64,000 nucleotides of DNA from the NCBI GenBank assembly GCA_023402015.1, contig JAEXCU010000015.1:62001-126000 (forward strand), in the 5' to 3' direction. This document shows, in pieces, positions 63,947-64,000 of the stretch (its first letter is position 1; each line of letters starts with the position of its first letter). The DNA comes from Pseudomonadota bacterium. GTDB taxonomy: Bacteria > Pseudomonadota > Alphaproteobacteria > Rs-D84. The notes under the pieces were generated by a model that was not told the origin of the DNA, searched no databases, and saw only the letters and a program-made list of their open reading frames with translations. Both the position numbers and the translations under genes were made by a program.

Positions 63947-64000
63947 GCCAAGGCGTAAAAGCATATATAAAAAATGGCGGTATTGCACCGCGTCGTTTGC

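Overview
The window looks like a chromosome segment of an alphaproteobacterium with a moderately AT-rich, compact genome, possibly an uncultured host- or gut-associated lineage. Supporting signs are a GapR (DUF2312) homologue, alphaproteobacterial-type small conserved proteins, VirB8/VirB9/VirB10-type secretion genes, and a palindromic CATTGCGAG repeat of the kind known from Rickettsia-like genomes. The lineage is an inference from gene content; no rRNA is present to test it.

Layout: 1-7.8 kb holds cell-wall genes (PBP1A end, an MliC-like lipoprotein, mraY, ftsW, murG; no murD between mraY and ftsW), an OmpA-like exported protein, comF and a DUF2147 protein. 7.9-16.1 kb holds valS, an acyl-ACP thioesterase, a structured leader RNA with a small HTH gene, rpmH (50 aa), gyrA and a MerR-type regulator. 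16.2-20.2 kb has tRNA-Glu with a 44-bp direct repeat, an HD-domain protein and two orphan proteins (one HExxH, one exported), followed by a hairpin-rich gap. 20.2-30.5 kb is an accessory island ending at tRNA-Gln. It carries a complete type I restriction-modification locus (hsdR-hsdM-hsdS), a second inverted hsdS without a start, a tyrosine recombinase beside them, a DUF5681 gene and a DUF2924-serine recombinase fusion. 30.6-39 kb has a large structured RNA, an 812-aa orphan and a marR-tolC-mini adaptor-RND operon. 39-54 kb is mostly housekeeping (HAD phosphatase, rmuC, def-fmt-truA, comEC, gapR, pyk, D,D-carboxypeptidase, recR-rsmA, a Kef-type antiporter, lspA-yidC). 54-60.5 kb has the palindromic repeat, small orphans and a VirB10-VirB9-VirB8 operon read leftward. 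60.5-64 kb is tRNA-Trp-secE-nusG-rplKA-rplJL, leading toward rpoB.

Main points of interest: (1) a phase-variable hsdS: a 20-bp perfect inverted repeat, in frame in both copies, brackets a 2.25-kb segment beside a tyrosine recombinase, so inversion would swap the DNA specificity of the enzyme; (2) two unlinked copies of one structured leader RNA (11.2 kb and 39.6 kb), each with its own promoter, covarying helices, a near-identical terminator, and a segment complementary to the ribosome binding site of its own downstream gene; (3) an RND pump lacking the aspartate pair and lysine of the proton relay, paired with an adaptor half the usual length; (4) a large multi-helix RNA of unknown family at 30.6-30.9 kb.
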